A DNA stretch of 64,000 nucleotides. It comes from Saccharomonospora xinjiangensis XJ-54. GTDB lineage: Bacteria > Actinomycetota > Actinomycetes > Mycobacteriales > Pseudonocardiaceae. Below are positions 42,766 through 50,632 of the stretch, piece after piece (the first letter of the stretch is position 1; every line of letters begins with the position of its first letter). The stretch lies in NCBI RefSeq assembly GCF_000258175.1, contig NZ_JH636049.1, forward strand, positions 2,023,482 through 2,087,481, given 5' to 3'. A program made the translations under genes and the position numbers. Under the pieces are notes generated by a model that was not told where the DNA came from, searched no databases, and worked only from the letters and a program-made list of their open reading frames with translations.

Positions 42766-43751
42766 GCCACCGCCCTCCGCGCCGCACGGCGTCGTGCGGC
42801 CAGCACCGCTCCGCCTGCCACCCCGACCAGCGCGGTGATACCGCCCACCGGAAGTTCCACGGGATACAAAAGAGTCCTCGCAACGAGGTCGGCCACCACC
42901 ACCACGAGTGCGCCGACGACCATCGACCAGCCGAACCACACCTTCGGGTCCGCGGTGGGACGCAGCCCGCGAGCGATGTGCGGCGCGAGGAAACCCACCC
43001 ACGCCACAGGGCCGCAGGGCCCCACCACGGTCGCCACCAGCGCACACGCCACCGCGAGCACAGCCAGACGCGCCCGTCCCGCCGACAGCCCCAGAGCCGT
43101 GGCGGTGTCGTCCCCGAGCCGCAGCACAGCGAGCGCGGGTAACGCGGGCACGGCCAGCAGCAGCGCCAGCACGGCTCCGGGCAGCGCGGCGGCCACGGTG
43201 TCCCAGGTCGTGCCGGTCAACGAGCCGAGCAGGTAACGCACGAGGACGCCCTGCTCGCGCGAATCCGACAGGGCGACTCCGGACAGCAGCACGGCCGTGA
43301 GCGCGGCACTGACGGCCGCGCCCACGAGGAGCACGGCGGCAGGCCCCGCGACGCCGCGAGCGGCGAGCAGCGTGAGACCGCCGCCCGCCAGCGCGCCCGC
43401 GAGCGCGGGCACCAGCGGAGCGCCCGGAACGGAGAGCGCGAACACGACGGTCAACGCGACACACGCCGCCGCGCCGCTGGACACCCCGAGGAATTCGGGC
43501 ACAGCGAGCGGATTCCGCAGCGACTCCTGAAGCAGCAGTCCCGCCGCGCCCAGCACGGCGCCCGCGAACAACCCGAGCACCAGCCGAGGCAGGCGCAGCT
43601 CCAGCACCACGACCCGTTCCAGCGAGTCGGCACCCGTGAGCACGTCGAGCAACCGGGCAGGCGCGACGACCGGTTCACCGAGGCACACGGCGGCCGTCAG
43701 CACGCCGAGCATGACGACGGCCGCCAGCGACCACGAGCGCCGTCTCCTCAC
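42762..43751 (-). CDS. FecCD-family siderophore ABC permease (first)
   Basis: A 329-residue FecCD permease: LELRLPRLVLGLFAGAVLG, RNPLAVPEFLGVSSGAA and VGFLAPHIARGL are in the expected positions, and the C-terminus is Arg-rich. GTG 43751 overlaps the TGA of the binding-protein gene (GTGA), which sets the start; the frame is open upstream but that part reads against the lipoprotein gene. It works with the second permease and the ATPase. Confidence 0.92.
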   Translation of the reverse strand: MRRRRSWSLAAVVMLGVLTAAVCLGEPVVAPARLLDVLTGADSLERVVVLELRLPRLVLGLFAGAVLGAAGLLLQESLRNPLAVPEFLGVSSGAAACVALTVVFALSVPGAPLVPALAGALAGGGLTLLAARGVAGPAAVLLVGAAVSAALTAVLLSGVALSDSREQGVLVRYLLGSLTGTTWDTVAAALPGAVLALLLAVPALPALAVLRLGDDTATALGLSAGRARLAVLAVACALVATVVGPCGPVAWVGFLAPHIARGLRPTADPKVWFGWSMVVGALVVVVADLVARTLLYPVELPVGGITALVGVAGGAVLAARRRAARRAVA

Positions 43752-44743
43752 GCGGCAGGCACCGCGCCGAGCGCCTGCTCCACCACCGCCGCGAGTCCGC
43801 GCGTGCCCCTGGCCTTGCCCCACAGCGCCGGGTCCATCTCGTGGACGGCGTCCTTCTCGACCGCAGGGATGCGCGACCACACCGGGTTGCCTGCGAGCTG
43901 CTCCGACAACGGGCGGTCCGCGTCGGAGAACAGCAACGAGTACACGAACACGACGTCGGGCTCCTTGGCGAGCAACTCCTCGACGCTGTAGTTCGATGCC
44001 GTTTCCGCATCGGAACCCCGTGCCGGGAACGGGTAGCGGAAGAGGTGGCGCAAGAGGTCGCCCTTGAGTGACGCGGTCGTGTCAACGCCGATGGCGTCAA
44101 CGCTGCCGTACACGAGTACGGCCGTGCGTTCGGAGCGGCCGTCGCGGCGCGTCGTCGCGGCGGCGTCGGCGAGCTTCGCGCGGAATCGCTCCTCCTCCGC
44201 GACGGCCTCCTCCACCCTGCCGGTGAGCGCGCCGAGCGCACGCAGGTAGCCGACCGACTCCTGCCAGGTGGCGGGTTCGGTGAGCCACAGCGGCGCGAAC
44301 CGCTCCACGGTCGGCGCGAGACCGTCGTGCACACCGGACAGTCCGATGACGAGGTCCGGCTCCAGTGCGGCGATGCTCTCGACGTCCTCGTTGCCGAACG
44401 TTCCCGCGATCACGGGCACCTTCTCGCCGTCCTCACCGAGCAACGCGGGATTGGTGAGCACGTCAGGGTTGCTCGTGCCGACAGGGGTCATGCCCAGGGC
44501 GACGACGAGGTCGTCGCAGAGTCCGCTGAGACACACGATGCGTTCCGGCGGCGCGTCCAGCGTCACCGTGTCGCCCTGCGGGTCGGTGACGGTCAGCGAG
44601 GCATCGAGCGGCGCCGCCTCGCGTTCGATGCCGGGCAGGTGGTTCTCACCGCGCTCGCGGGAGTCCGACGAGGTCGGCGAGCAGGCGATGCACGAGGTGA
44701 CGGCGAGTGCGGCCAGCACGGCGATGGCGCTACGTCCAGGCAC
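43748..44743 (-). CDS. Siderophore ABC importer substrate-binding lipoprotein
   Basis: A 331-residue periplasmic-binding-type lipoprotein (class III, FhuD/FepB-like). The lipobox AVTSC puts the lipidated Cys at residue 18. The DPQGDTVTLDAPPERIVCLSG opening (shown by PPERIVCLSG) and the two lobes joined by a long helix are typical. GTG 44743 is chosen over TTG 44758 because AAAGGA lies 6 nt upstream. It captures the metal-siderophore outside the membrane; the ligand cannot be read from sequence. Confidence 0.9.
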   Translation of the reverse strand: MPGRSAIAVLAALAVTSCIACSPTSSDSRERGENHLPGIEREAAPLDASLTVTDPQGDTVTLDAPPERIVCLSGLCDDLVVALGMTPVGTSNPDVLTNPALLGEDGEKVPVIAGTFGNEDVESIAALEPDLVIGLSGVHDGLAPTVERFAPLWLTEPATWQESVGYLRALGALTGRVEEAVAEEERFRAKLADAAATTRRDGRSERTAVLVYGSVDAIGVDTTASLKGDLLRHLFRYPFPARGSDAETASNYSVEELLAKEPDVVFVYSLLFSDADRPLSEQLAGNPVWSRIPAVEKDAVHEMDPALWGKARGTRGLAAVVEQALGAVPAA

Positions 44744-44773
44744 GGGGCGTCCTTTCAACGGTGGGTGGGACAG

Positions 44774-46093
44774 TCAGTGGTGGGATGGCGAGGCGGTCCT
44801 GGACCTCAGTGAGGAACTCGACCACGCGATGACGACACCGGCGGCGAGCAGCGCGCAGGCGGCGAGCAGCCCGCCGCGCACTCCGGCGCCCGTGACCGCG
44901 ACGGCTCCGGCGAGTGCGGCTCCGGCGGGGTGGCCCACTCCCCACGCGAGCATGCGTCCTGTGGTGTTGACCCTGGCCTGCATGTCGTCGGGGCTGAGCA
45001 GCGCCCGATAGGTGACGGCGCCGACGACCACCACGCTGTGGGAGAGCCCCCAGCAGGCCACCGACACCGCGGCCACGATCCAGTGCGGGGACAGCGCCGT
45101 GGCCAGCGCGAACGTCAGCGAACACGGCAGTCCCGCCAGCGCGAGTCGCGCGTGGCCGAACCGCGTGACCAGCCTCGGGGTCACCTTGCCCGCGAGCACA
45201 CCACCGACGCCCCAGCACGTGAGCAGTACCGCCAGCCGGACATCGCCCGACGGCGCGATGCCGAGCGCGTGATCGGCGAACGGCACAAGCAGCGCCACCC
45301 AGGCCCCGCCCGCTGCCGCATGCGTGGCCCCGGTAAGGGTCAGTACGCGCACGACCGGATGCCGCGCGACGAACGCGAGTCCGGCGCGGACGTCGGCGAC
45401 CACGGCACCGGCCGAGGTCCCCACCCGGCCGCCCTGTCGCGGCGCATGCGAAGAACGTTCACCCGCGCGCTTCACGGAAAGCGGCCGGACAACAGCTCTC
45501 AACAGCAGCGCGGACGCCACCGCGAGCAGGGCGTTCAATGCAAGCAGAGGTGCGGGTGCCACCACAGCGACGGCGAGTCCCACCAGCGGTGGCACAGCTA
45601 TCTCGGTGATCGCCGTTGCCGAGAACACGGTGGAGTAGGCGTCTGTCAGCCGTTCTCGACCCACCAAAGTGGTCAGTGCTGCGAAACCGGCGGCGTCGGC
45701 GAACACGAACAACGACTGCACGGCGAATCCCACGGCCAGCACGTGCGCAGCCGTCAGCACGTCCGCCCACCAGGCGATGGCCAGACTCGCGAGCAACGCG
45801 GCGGCGAGCAGATCGGCGGCGATGAGCACCGCGCGCCTGGGAATTCTGTCGGCGACGGCTCCCGCAGCGAGTCCGAAAACCAAGTACGGCAGCGCCTCGG
45901 CAGCGGCGACCGCCGAGGTCCAGCCTGCCGATCCGGTCAGCCGGTAGGTGAGAACGGGGAGCACGACAACACAGATCAGACCACCGGCCACCGTGACGAC
46001 TCTCGCCGCGAGGTATCGATGGAAGTCGGCGCGCAGGCCGGGTTCCGGCCAGGGCGACGAGGAGGCCCCGATCCGGGACGCCGTTCTCAGCAC
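44774..46093 (-). CDS. MFS transporter, EntS-like siderophore exporter
   Basis: A 439-residue major facilitator protein with about twelve helices and the motif A-like GAVADRIPRRAVLIAADL. The sequence resembles the EntS/MFS_3 group that exports siderophores and peptides. It is upstream of the binding-protein gene in the same direction (30-bp gap), so export and import may share one transcript. The start GTG 46093 is preceded by TAATGA-N7 and a TTGTCC -35 with a 16-bp spacer, a likely leaderless promoter overlapped by a Zur/Fur-like box. Confidence 0.88.
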   Translation of the reverse strand: MLRTASRIGASSSPWPEPGLRADFHRYLAARVVTVAGGLICVVVLPVLTYRLTGSAGWTSAVAAAEALPYLVFGLAAGAVADRIPRRAVLIAADLLAAALLASLAIAWWADVLTAAHVLAVGFAVQSLFVFADAAGFAALTTLVGRERLTDAYSTVFSATAITEIAVPPLVGLAVAVVAPAPLLALNALLAVASALLLRAVVRPLSVKRAGERSSHAPRQGGRVGTSAGAVVADVRAGLAFVARHPVVRVLTLTGATHAAAGGAWVALLVPFADHALGIAPSGDVRLAVLLTCWGVGGVLAGKVTPRLVTRFGHARLALAGLPCSLTFALATALSPHWIVAAVSVACWGLSHSVVVVGAVTYRALLSPDDMQARVNTTGRMLAWGVGHPAGAALAGAVAVTGAGVRGGLLAACALLAAGVVIAWSSSSLRSRTASPSHH

Positions 46094-46094
46094 A

Positions 46095-46109
46095 TGAAAA
46101 TCATTACCA
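46095..46109. promoter_or_regulatory. Zur/Fur-like box 1
   Basis: TGAAAATCATTACCA matches the actinobacterial Zur/Fur-type core TGAAAATCATTTTCA at 12 of 15 positions and covers the putative -10 (46101-46106) of the MFS/ABC operon. Metal-dependent repression is inferred. Confidence 0.55.
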
Positions 46110-46160
46110 ATTCAGTGAGACGGGACAACCCCGAACCGGTGTGTCATGACCCACTCTAGA

Positions 46161-46175
46161 TGAAAACGATTCCCG
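46161..46175. promoter_or_regulatory. Zur/Fur-like box 2
   Basis: TGAAAACGATTCCCG, in the same orientation as box 1 and 66 bp further upstream. Only the TGAAAA half is strong, so confidence is lower. Two spaced boxes would allow cooperative binding. Confidence 0.4.
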
Positions 46176-46236
46176 TTGACACCGTTGACGAGAAAGCCGG
46201 AGCCGCGCGAGCAGGCGGCACACATCGGCCCCGGTT

Positions 46237-46536
46237 TCAGTACACGACGTCGAACCGCACCATCAGAGTCTCGATGGCGTGCTTGGTCTGCTCCACCGTC
46301 TGCGCCGACAGCTCCAACTGCGTCCGCACACTCTCGCTGTAGCCGCCGACCTCGTCGTACGCTCCCGTGCCACCAAGGCTGTTCTGAAGCAGCTCGGACA
46401 GCCCCGACGCCATCGACAGCGCATGCTGGATAGCGTTGTGGATGTTCGTACAGTTCTCCACACCCAGGTAGAGCTGAGCCAACGTCTCCTCGTGTGTCGC
46501 CATGTCGTCATCCTGTTCGTCGCGTCGTTCGCTCAT
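46237..46536 (-). CDS. Small helical hypothetical protein
   Basis: A protein of about 99 residues, mostly two amphipathic helices (ETLAQLYLGVENCTNIHNAI and SVRTQLELSAQTVEQTKHAI) joined by a Gly-rich turn. Length and helical hairpin resemble WXG100 proteins, but no WxG motif is present. The start is uncertain: ATG 46536, or ATG 46503 with AGGA 8 nt before it. It stands alone. Confidence 0.6.
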   Translation of the reverse strand: MSERRDEQDDDMATHEETLAQLYLGVENCTNIHNAIQHALSMASGLSELLQNSLGGTGAYDEVGGYSESVRTQLELSAQTVEQTKHAIETLMVRFDVVY

Positions 46537-46602
46537 CCCACCCAGCACCTCAGCACACGAGGACCGCCTTCGGGGCCGGGATGGGCGAGGACCGTTACCG
46601 GA

Positions 46603-47589
46603 TCACGACGTGAGCCCCACCGCCTTGGCGAGGAGTTCCACCGAGCGAAGCCGCTGGGTGACGGAAGGCGACTGGTGTGCCGTGATCAACTCGTCGGCGT
46701 CCGCGTGCAAAGCGAAGTCCTCAAGGAATGCCCTGACCTGGTCGGGCACACCCACGGCCGTGTACTTCACCATGTTGAGCAGCTGCGCACCCTGTGGCGA
46801 GGCGAGCACCATGTCCGCCTCCTCGTCGGTGAACGTGCGACCCCTGCCCAGCAGCAGGCTCACCCGCTGGCGCTTCATGGTGAGGAACTGCTCCTGCGCC
46901 GACTCCTCGTCGTCGGCCGCGATCACGTTGACCCCCGCGATGACGTAGGGCTCGGCGAGCTGCTCCGACGGCTGGAACTGCTCCCGGTACACGGCCACGG
47001 CCTGCCGCAGAGCGTCCGGCGCGAAGTGCGACGCGAAGGAGTATGGAAGACCGAGCGCGGCGGCGAGCTGTGCGCCGAAGAGCGACGACCCGAGGATGTA
47101 GAGCGGCACGTTCGTGCCCTTGCCGGGGATCGCGTCAACGCCGGGAATGAGCGACTCGCCACGCAGGTACCCCGCGAGTTCCCGCACGTCCTGCGGGAAG
47201 GCGTCCGCCGACATCGGGTCACGGCGGAGCGCGCGCAGGGTCTTCTGATCGGTGCCGGGCGCGCGGCCGAGTCCGAGGTCGATGCGCCCCGGATGCAGCG
47301 CCTCCAGTGTGCCGAACTGCTCGGCGATCGTGAGCGGCGAGTGGTTGGGCAGCATGACGCCACCCGCGCCGAGGCGGATGCTGCTCGTGTGCGCGGCGAC
47401 GTGGGCGATGACCACGCTGGTGGCCGAGGACGCGATGGAGGGGAAGTTGTGGTGCTCGGCGTACCAGACCCTGCGGTACCCGGTCTCCTCGGCGCGCCGG
47501 GCCAGCGCAACGCTCGCCTCCAATGCCTGCCTCGGCGTCTCGTTCCTGCCGAACGTGGCGAGATCCAGGATCGAGTAGTTGACGGTCAC
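46603..47589 (-). CDS. LLM-class flavin-dependent oxidoreductase
   Basis: A 328-residue luciferase-like flavin enzyme (alkane-monooxygenase/MsnO8-like subgroup). Motifs include GYRRVWYAEHHNFPSIASSATSV (seen as RVWYAEHHNFP), GAGGVMLPNHSPLTIAEQFGTL and GRIDLGLGRAPGTD. It would oxidise an organic substrate using reduced FMN or F420; substrate unknown. GTG 47589 follows AAGGG by about 7 nt. It is divergent from a TetR gene with two operator palindromes between, so it is probably the regulated target. Confidence 0.9.
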   Translation of the reverse strand: MTVNYSILDLATFGRNETPRQALEASVALARRAEETGYRRVWYAEHHNFPSIASSATSVVIAHVAAHTSSIRLGAGGVMLPNHSPLTIAEQFGTLEALHPGRIDLGLGRAPGTDQKTLRALRRDPMSADAFPQDVRELAGYLRGESLIPGVDAIPGKGTNVPLYILGSSLFGAQLAAALGLPYSFASHFAPDALRQAVAVYREQFQPSEQLAEPYVIAGVNVIAADDEESAQEQFLTMKRQRVSLLLGRGRTFTDEEADMVLASPQGAQLLNMVKYTAVGVPDQVRAFLEDFALHADADELITAHQSPSVTQRLRSVELLAKAVGLTS

Positions 47590-47613
47590 GGGGCATCCCT
47601 TCGGCACGACGAT

Positions 47614-47631
47614 GCGGAGCAAGTGCTCCGC
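47614..47631. promoter_or_regulatory. TetR-type operator 1
   Basis: GCGGAGCA-AG-TGCTCCGC is a perfect 8+8 bp inverted repeat, 25 bp upstream of the LLM gene start. Confidence 0.65.
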
Positions 47632-47646
47632 TCCACTGTACCGGCA

Positions 47647-47666
47647 ACCGGAGCACCCGCTCCGGT
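47647..47666. promoter_or_regulatory. TetR-type operator 2
   Basis: ACCGGAGC-ACCC-GCTCCGGT is a perfect 8+8 bp inverted repeat sharing the GGAGC/GCTCC core of operator 1; the centres are 34 bp apart. It lies 7 bp upstream of the putative -10 of the tetR gene. Confidence 0.65.
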
Positions 47667-47686
47667 AAGCACCTACGATGAGAGCC

Positions 47687-48277
47687 ATGACTCAGCAGCT
47701 CGGGAGGCGCGGAACACAGCCGAGACGTCGGGATGCCCTCGGCAATCGAGAGGCGATCCTCTCGGCGGCTGCTGCCGTGTTCTCCGAGCGTGGCCGAGCT
47801 GTGGACGTCAGGGAGATCGCCCGCTGCGCCGGGGTCGGCATGGGCACGCTGTACCGGCATTTCCCCTCCAAGGACGCCCTCATCGAGACACTGCTCGCCG
47901 ACAGCTACGCGCGCTGGGTCGAGGAAGCGCGACGCTCGGCACGGGAACGCCCCACAGCATGGGAGGCACTGGAGGGCTTCGTCTCCGAAGCCCTCACCTA
48001 CCAGCGGCGCGACCGGGCGCTGCTGGAGAACCTGGCCTCGGCGACGACCGACGCGGCGGGGCTCTCCGTGTGCCAGAGGTCGCTGCGCCCCCTCGTGGCC
48101 GAGCTCGTCGCCGCCGCACACGCCGAGAAAGCGCTCAGGGAAGGCGTCACAGCCGAGGACGTCCTCGGCCTGCTCGCCGCTCTCGGCAGGCTCGTCGAAC
48201 TCGACCTCCCCACCATTTCCCGCTGCCTCGACATCGCGCTCACCGGGTTGCGTCACGGTCCGGCCCTCGGCGGGTGA
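47687..48277 (+). CDS. TetR-family repressor
   Basis: A 196-residue regulator with an N-terminal HTH (VREIARCAGVGMGTLYRHF then PSKDALIETLL) and a helical ligand domain of the TetR_C_33-like type. TACGAT ends 7 nt before ATG 47687, consistent with a leaderless transcript; ATG 47678 is in frame but less likely. It probably represses the divergent LLM gene and itself through the two palindromes. Confidence 0.9.
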   Translation: MTQQLGRRGTQPRRRDALGNREAILSAAAAVFSERGRAVDVREIARCAGVGMGTLYRHFPSKDALIETLLADSYARWVEEARRSARERPTAWEALEGFVSEALTYQRRDRALLENLASATTDAAGLSVCQRSLRPLVAELVAAAHAEKALREGVTAEDVLGLLAALGRLVELDLPTISRCLDIALTGLRHGPALGG

Positions 48278-48369
48278 CTCCGACCGCGTGCTCTGCAGCG
48301 CGTGACGAAGCCCGGCGGGCGATGCCGTGTGCTCCTAGACTCGGCGATAGCACCAGGCTACGAGGGCAG

Positions 48370-49899
48370 GTGGGAACCATCTCCGGCATCGTCGCCGCAC
48401 ACGGCCCCTTCGATCCGCTCGAAGGCATGCGCATGCTCGACCGGCTGGCCCATCGCGGCCCCGACGGGCAGGGCAGCCACGCGCTCGACGACGCCTGGCT
48501 CGGCCATCGCAGGCTCGCCGTCGTTGACCTGGAAGGCGGCGCGCAGCCGCTGCGCGACCCGGCGGGCAGGTACTGGCTCGTCGGCGACGGCGAGATCTAC
48601 AACCACGAGCGGCTGCGCACGGAACTCGAGGACAAGGGCCACGTCTTCCGCACACGCACCGACCAGGAAAGCGCCCTTCACCTCATCGAAGCGGACGGAC
48701 TCACGGCGCTGTCGCGGCTGTGGGGCATGTTCGCGCTCGCGGGCGCCGCGCTGGACGGGCGGTTCTTCGCCGCCCGCGACACGCTGGGCATCGCGCCGCT
48801 GTACTGGGCCCGCCACCACGACACGGCGGTCTTCGCGAGCGAACTCAAGGCATTCGACCCGAACCGCCGCCCCGACGTCGAGCCCTTCCCTCCCGGCCAC
48901 GTCTGGACCCCGGAGGACGGGCTGAGGCCGTTCGACGTGCTCACCGACGCCGCAGCACCCGGTGCCGCCGCGCAGCACGAAGCCGATCCGCCGGAAGAGG
49001 TCCTCGCCGACATCCGGGACACCCTGATCAGGGCGGTCGAGCGGCTCCTCGTCGCCGACGTGCCGGTGGGCGCCCTGCTCTCCGGTGGTCTCGACTCCAG
49101 CATCGTCACCGCCATCGCGGCAAGGCACGCCCACCGCGCGGGACGGCGTTTCCCCACTTTCTCCGTCGGTCTCGCAGGCAGCGCCGACCTCGCCGCCGCA
49201 CGCCAGGTCGCCGAGGAACTCGGCACCGACCATCACGAACGGGTCTACACCGACGACGAGCTCATCGACTGGGTGCCCGAGGTGATCAGGGTGATCGAGT
49301 CGTTCGACCCCTCGCTGGTGCACAGTTCCGTGCCCAACCTGCTGGTGTCCAAGCTCGCGGCGCGCACGGTGAAGGTGGTGCTCATCGGCGAGGGTGCCGA
49401 CGAACTCTTCGCGGGCTACGGCTACTACAGCGAGATCGAGAGCGACACCGAACTGCACGAGGAGTTGCTCTCCACCATCCACGGCCTTCACATCGGTGGT
49501 CTGCAAAGGGTCGATCGCGTCGCCGGTGCGACGGGGCTCGAACCCAGAACCCCGTTCCTCGACCTCGACGTCGTGCGACTCGGCCTCAGCCTGCCTGCCC
49601 GCTGGAAACTCAGCGACGACCGAGCCGAGAAATGGTTGCTGCGCAAGGCGTTCGAGGGCTGGCTGCCCGAGAACGTGCTGTGGCGGCCGAAACAGCAGTT
49701 CGGCCAGGGCACCGGCGCCAGAGACGTCCTCGGCGAGTACTACGCGGGGACGGTGCGGGACGAGGAGTTCGAGGCCGAACGCGATGTGCTCGACCCGCCA
49801 CTGCGGTCGAGGGAGGAACTCGCGTACTACCGCCTGTTCCAGAGGGAACTCACGGGCGTCGATCCCGCACATCTCGTCGGCCGCTTCGCGGGCTGGTGA
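48370..49899 (+). CDS. Asparagine synthetase B-like protein lacking the glutaminase cysteine
   Basis: A 509-residue protein with an N-terminal class II amidotransferase domain (HRRLAVVDLEGGAQPL, GEIYNHE) and a C-terminal synthetase domain with PP-loop LLSGGLDSS (Ser238 onward), IGEGADELFAGYGYY and RTPFLDLDVV. These ATP-dependent enzymes amidate aspartate. The nucleophile that must follow the initiator Met (MCGI) is absent: the sequence reads MGTISGIVAA, with Ser5 in the Cys position and three extra residues ahead. Glutaminase activity should be lost; ammonia-dependent synthesis or another substrate is possible. GTG 48370 is the only start that keeps the domain complete. Confidence 0.87.
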   Translation: MGTISGIVAAHGPFDPLEGMRMLDRLAHRGPDGQGSHALDDAWLGHRRLAVVDLEGGAQPLRDPAGRYWLVGDGEIYNHERLRTELEDKGHVFRTRTDQESALHLIEADGLTALSRLWGMFALAGAALDGRFFAARDTLGIAPLYWARHHDTAVFASELKAFDPNRRPDVEPFPPGHVWTPEDGLRPFDVLTDAAAPGAAAQHEADPPEEVLADIRDTLIRAVERLLVADVPVGALLSGGLDSSIVTAIAARHAHRAGRRFPTFSVGLAGSADLAAARQVAEELGTDHHERVYTDDELIDWVPEVIRVIESFDPSLVHSSVPNLLVSKLAARTVKVVLIGEGADELFAGYGYYSEIESDTELHEELLSTIHGLHIGGLQRVDRVAGATGLEPRTPFLDLDVVRLGLSLPARWKLSDDRAEKWLLRKAFEGWLPENVLWRPKQQFGQGTGARDVLGEYYAGTVRDEEFEAERDVLDPPLRSREELAYYRLFQRELTGVDPAHLVGRFAGW

Positions 49900-49936
49900 C
49901 GTCTTCCCTCCGAGGGTCAGCGGAACTCCGCGACGA

Positions 49937-49974
49937 CGAACGCCCCGCCCGGGTTGGTCCGGACGGGGCGTTCG
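49937..49974 (+). terminator. Hairpin terminator after the asparagine synthetase-like gene
   Basis: CGAACGCCCCG (49937-49947) pairs perfectly with CGGGGCGTTCG (49964-49974). No T-run follows, as is common in high-GC actinobacteria. It separates this gene from the convergent secreted-protein gene. Confidence 0.75.
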
Positions 49975-50038
49975 CATCACGCGCACGCGCGCGGGATCGA
50001 GCAGGCCGGCACCGGCTCGCGGTGCCTCGCGTCGGGGA

Positions 50039-50404
50039 TCAGGCCGTCGGCGTCGCCTCCTCGCCGAGGTTCATGGTGCCTCCGAGCAGGTCCGAGCCGA
50101 AGAGCATGTCGAAGGAACCCATCGGCAGCATGTCGGCCGAAAGGGAGAACTGCGGGAGCGACTCCTGCGCGGGCTGAGCCTGCTGAGCCTGCTGGTCGGC
50201 GGGCTGAGCCTCCTGCGCCGCGCCCTCGCTCTGCTGCTCGGCCGGCGTGACCGCCTCCGCCTGCTGCGGAACCAGCTCGGCCTGGGGCATCTGGCCGGGA
50301 GTGGCCGCGGTCTCCGGCGGGGCCGCCAATGCGACGCCCGAACCCACCGACAGCGCCGCAGCGGCAAGGAATGCGCTCGCCAGCACACGCCGAGTACGAA
50401 TCAT
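50039..50404 (-). CDS. Secreted Gln/Ala/Pro-rich small protein
   Basis: A 121-residue protein with a classical signal peptide (RTRRVLASAFLAAAALSVGSG, cleaved after GVALA) and a mature part dominated by Gln, Ala, Pro and Glu, ending with FSLSADMLPMGSFDMLFG. It has no Cys. Disordered secreted proteins of this kind are common and uncharacterised. AGGAGG lies 5 nt before ATG 50404, a strong start. Confidence 0.72.
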   Translation of the reverse strand: MIRTRRVLASAFLAAAALSVGSGVALAAPPETAATPGQMPQAELVPQQAEAVTPAEQQSEGAAQEAQPADQQAQQAQPAQESLPQFSLSADMLPMGSFDMLFGSDLLGGTMNLGEEATPTA

Positions 50405-50517
50405 GGTGCCTCCTTGGTCGTCTTTCGCAGTGCACTGAGCCTGCGATGTCGAACGCTAATCAGCGAATCCGCTTCCTGCCGTGCGGTTACCGCATCAGGC
50501 GACACCCACGCGGAGGC

Positions 50518-50568
50518 GTCCACAGTGTCCACCGCGTCCACAGTGTCCACCGCGTCCACTGTGTCCAC
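50518..50568. repeat. Tandem 18-bp repeat upstream of the secreted-protein gene
   Basis: GTCCACAGTGTCCACCGC occurs twice in tandem (50518-50535, 50536-50553), followed by a 15-base variant with one change. It lies 114 bp upstream of the secreted-protein start in a 228-bp gap with no other feature. Confidence 0.85.
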
Positions 50569-50632
50569 TCGGACGACAAGGAACCGCACCAGGAGTCCCT
50601 TTCGAGGTTCTCGCTCGGAGGAGGACGACCAC

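Noticed and set aside
42513..43142. Arg/Pro-rich plus-strand ORFs opposite the FecCD permeases
   Set aside because: The composition is that of an antisense frame of GC-rich membrane protein genes; there are no family motifs.
46160..46342. Plus-strand ORF of 60 aa starting inside the Zur/Fur-like region
   Set aside because: It overlaps a better-supported minus-strand gene, has no ribosome site, and its first codons lie in a regulatory box.
46279..48369. Very long open frame upstream of the asparagine synthetase-like gene
   Set aside because: The part before 48370 runs antisense through the LLM oxidoreductase and TetR region; it is open only because of high GC.
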